Positions 12,320 to 12,322 of a DNA stretch of 12,322 bases are shown piece after piece. Below the pieces are notes generated by a model. The model ran no database searches. It had not been told where the DNA came from and saw only the letters and a program-made list of their open reading frames with translations. Positions within the stretch are counted from its first letter, which is position 1. Every line of letters starts with the position of its first letter. Made by a program: the position numbers and the translations under genes. The stretch is from Clostridia bacterium (GTDB taxonomy: Bacteria > Bacillota_A > Clostridia > Christensenellales > Aristaeellaceae), in contig JAFWQM010000069.1 of assembly GCA_017509065.1 (NCBI GenBank), positions 1 to 12,322 on the forward strand. Reading direction: 5' to 3'.

Positions 12320-12322
12320 CGA

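Overview
The window looks like chromosomal DNA from an uncultured or little-studied low-to-mid GC Gram-positive bacterium of the class Clostridia, probably of gut type. The reasons are the ireB-ruvX-DUF1292 gene string typical of Firmicutes, a Gram-positive-type LexA box, strong AGGAGG ribosome binding sites and a carbohydrate ABC transporter operon without its own ATPase. The exact genus cannot be read from the sequence. All protein genes I support lie on the + strand. A strong promoter at the left edge fires leftwards and probably feeds a stable RNA (perhaps rRNA) operon outside the window.

Layout. 1-405: leftward promoter and structured leader, then a rightward extended -10 promoter with a near-consensus LexA box. 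415-986: a PRC-barrel protein overlapping a 39-residue membrane-type small protein. 1002-1405: a non-coding island of nested hairpins bounded by inverted repeats. 1437-2501: AI-2E family permease. 2572-3724: promoter, ireB, ruvX, DUF1292 gene and terminator. 3751-5815: promoter, a secreted phosphodiester-glycosidase (NAGPA) domain protein and an Lgt-like membrane protein whose catalytic motifs are altered. 5816-6606: a non-coding block with two clusters of DnaA boxes separated by a run of hairpins, including a four-arm cloverleaf-like fold, and ending in a DnaA box, GC-rich spacer and DnaA-trio arrangement. 6607-7779: dnaN and terminator. 7795-8712: secreted NlpC/P60-type peptidase. 8826-12132: promoter, sugar-binding protein, intercistronic hairpin, two permeases and terminator. 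12133-12322: structured non-coding tail.

How it fits together. The most important reading is that 5825-6520 is a chromosomal replication origin. It has the usual Firmicutes relation to dnaN (boxes, then the unwinding trio, then dnaN), but dnaA is absent. A palindrome-rich segment lies between the two box clusters, where Bacillus subtilis has dnaA, and recF/gyrB do not follow dnaN. The leftward stable-RNA promoter would be co-directional with a fork leaving this origin. The other genes fall into independent units: a possible SOS-responsive pair, a housekeeping trio (IreB/RuvX/DUF1292), a cell-envelope pair, a cell-wall hydrolase and a sugar importer that must borrow an ATPase.
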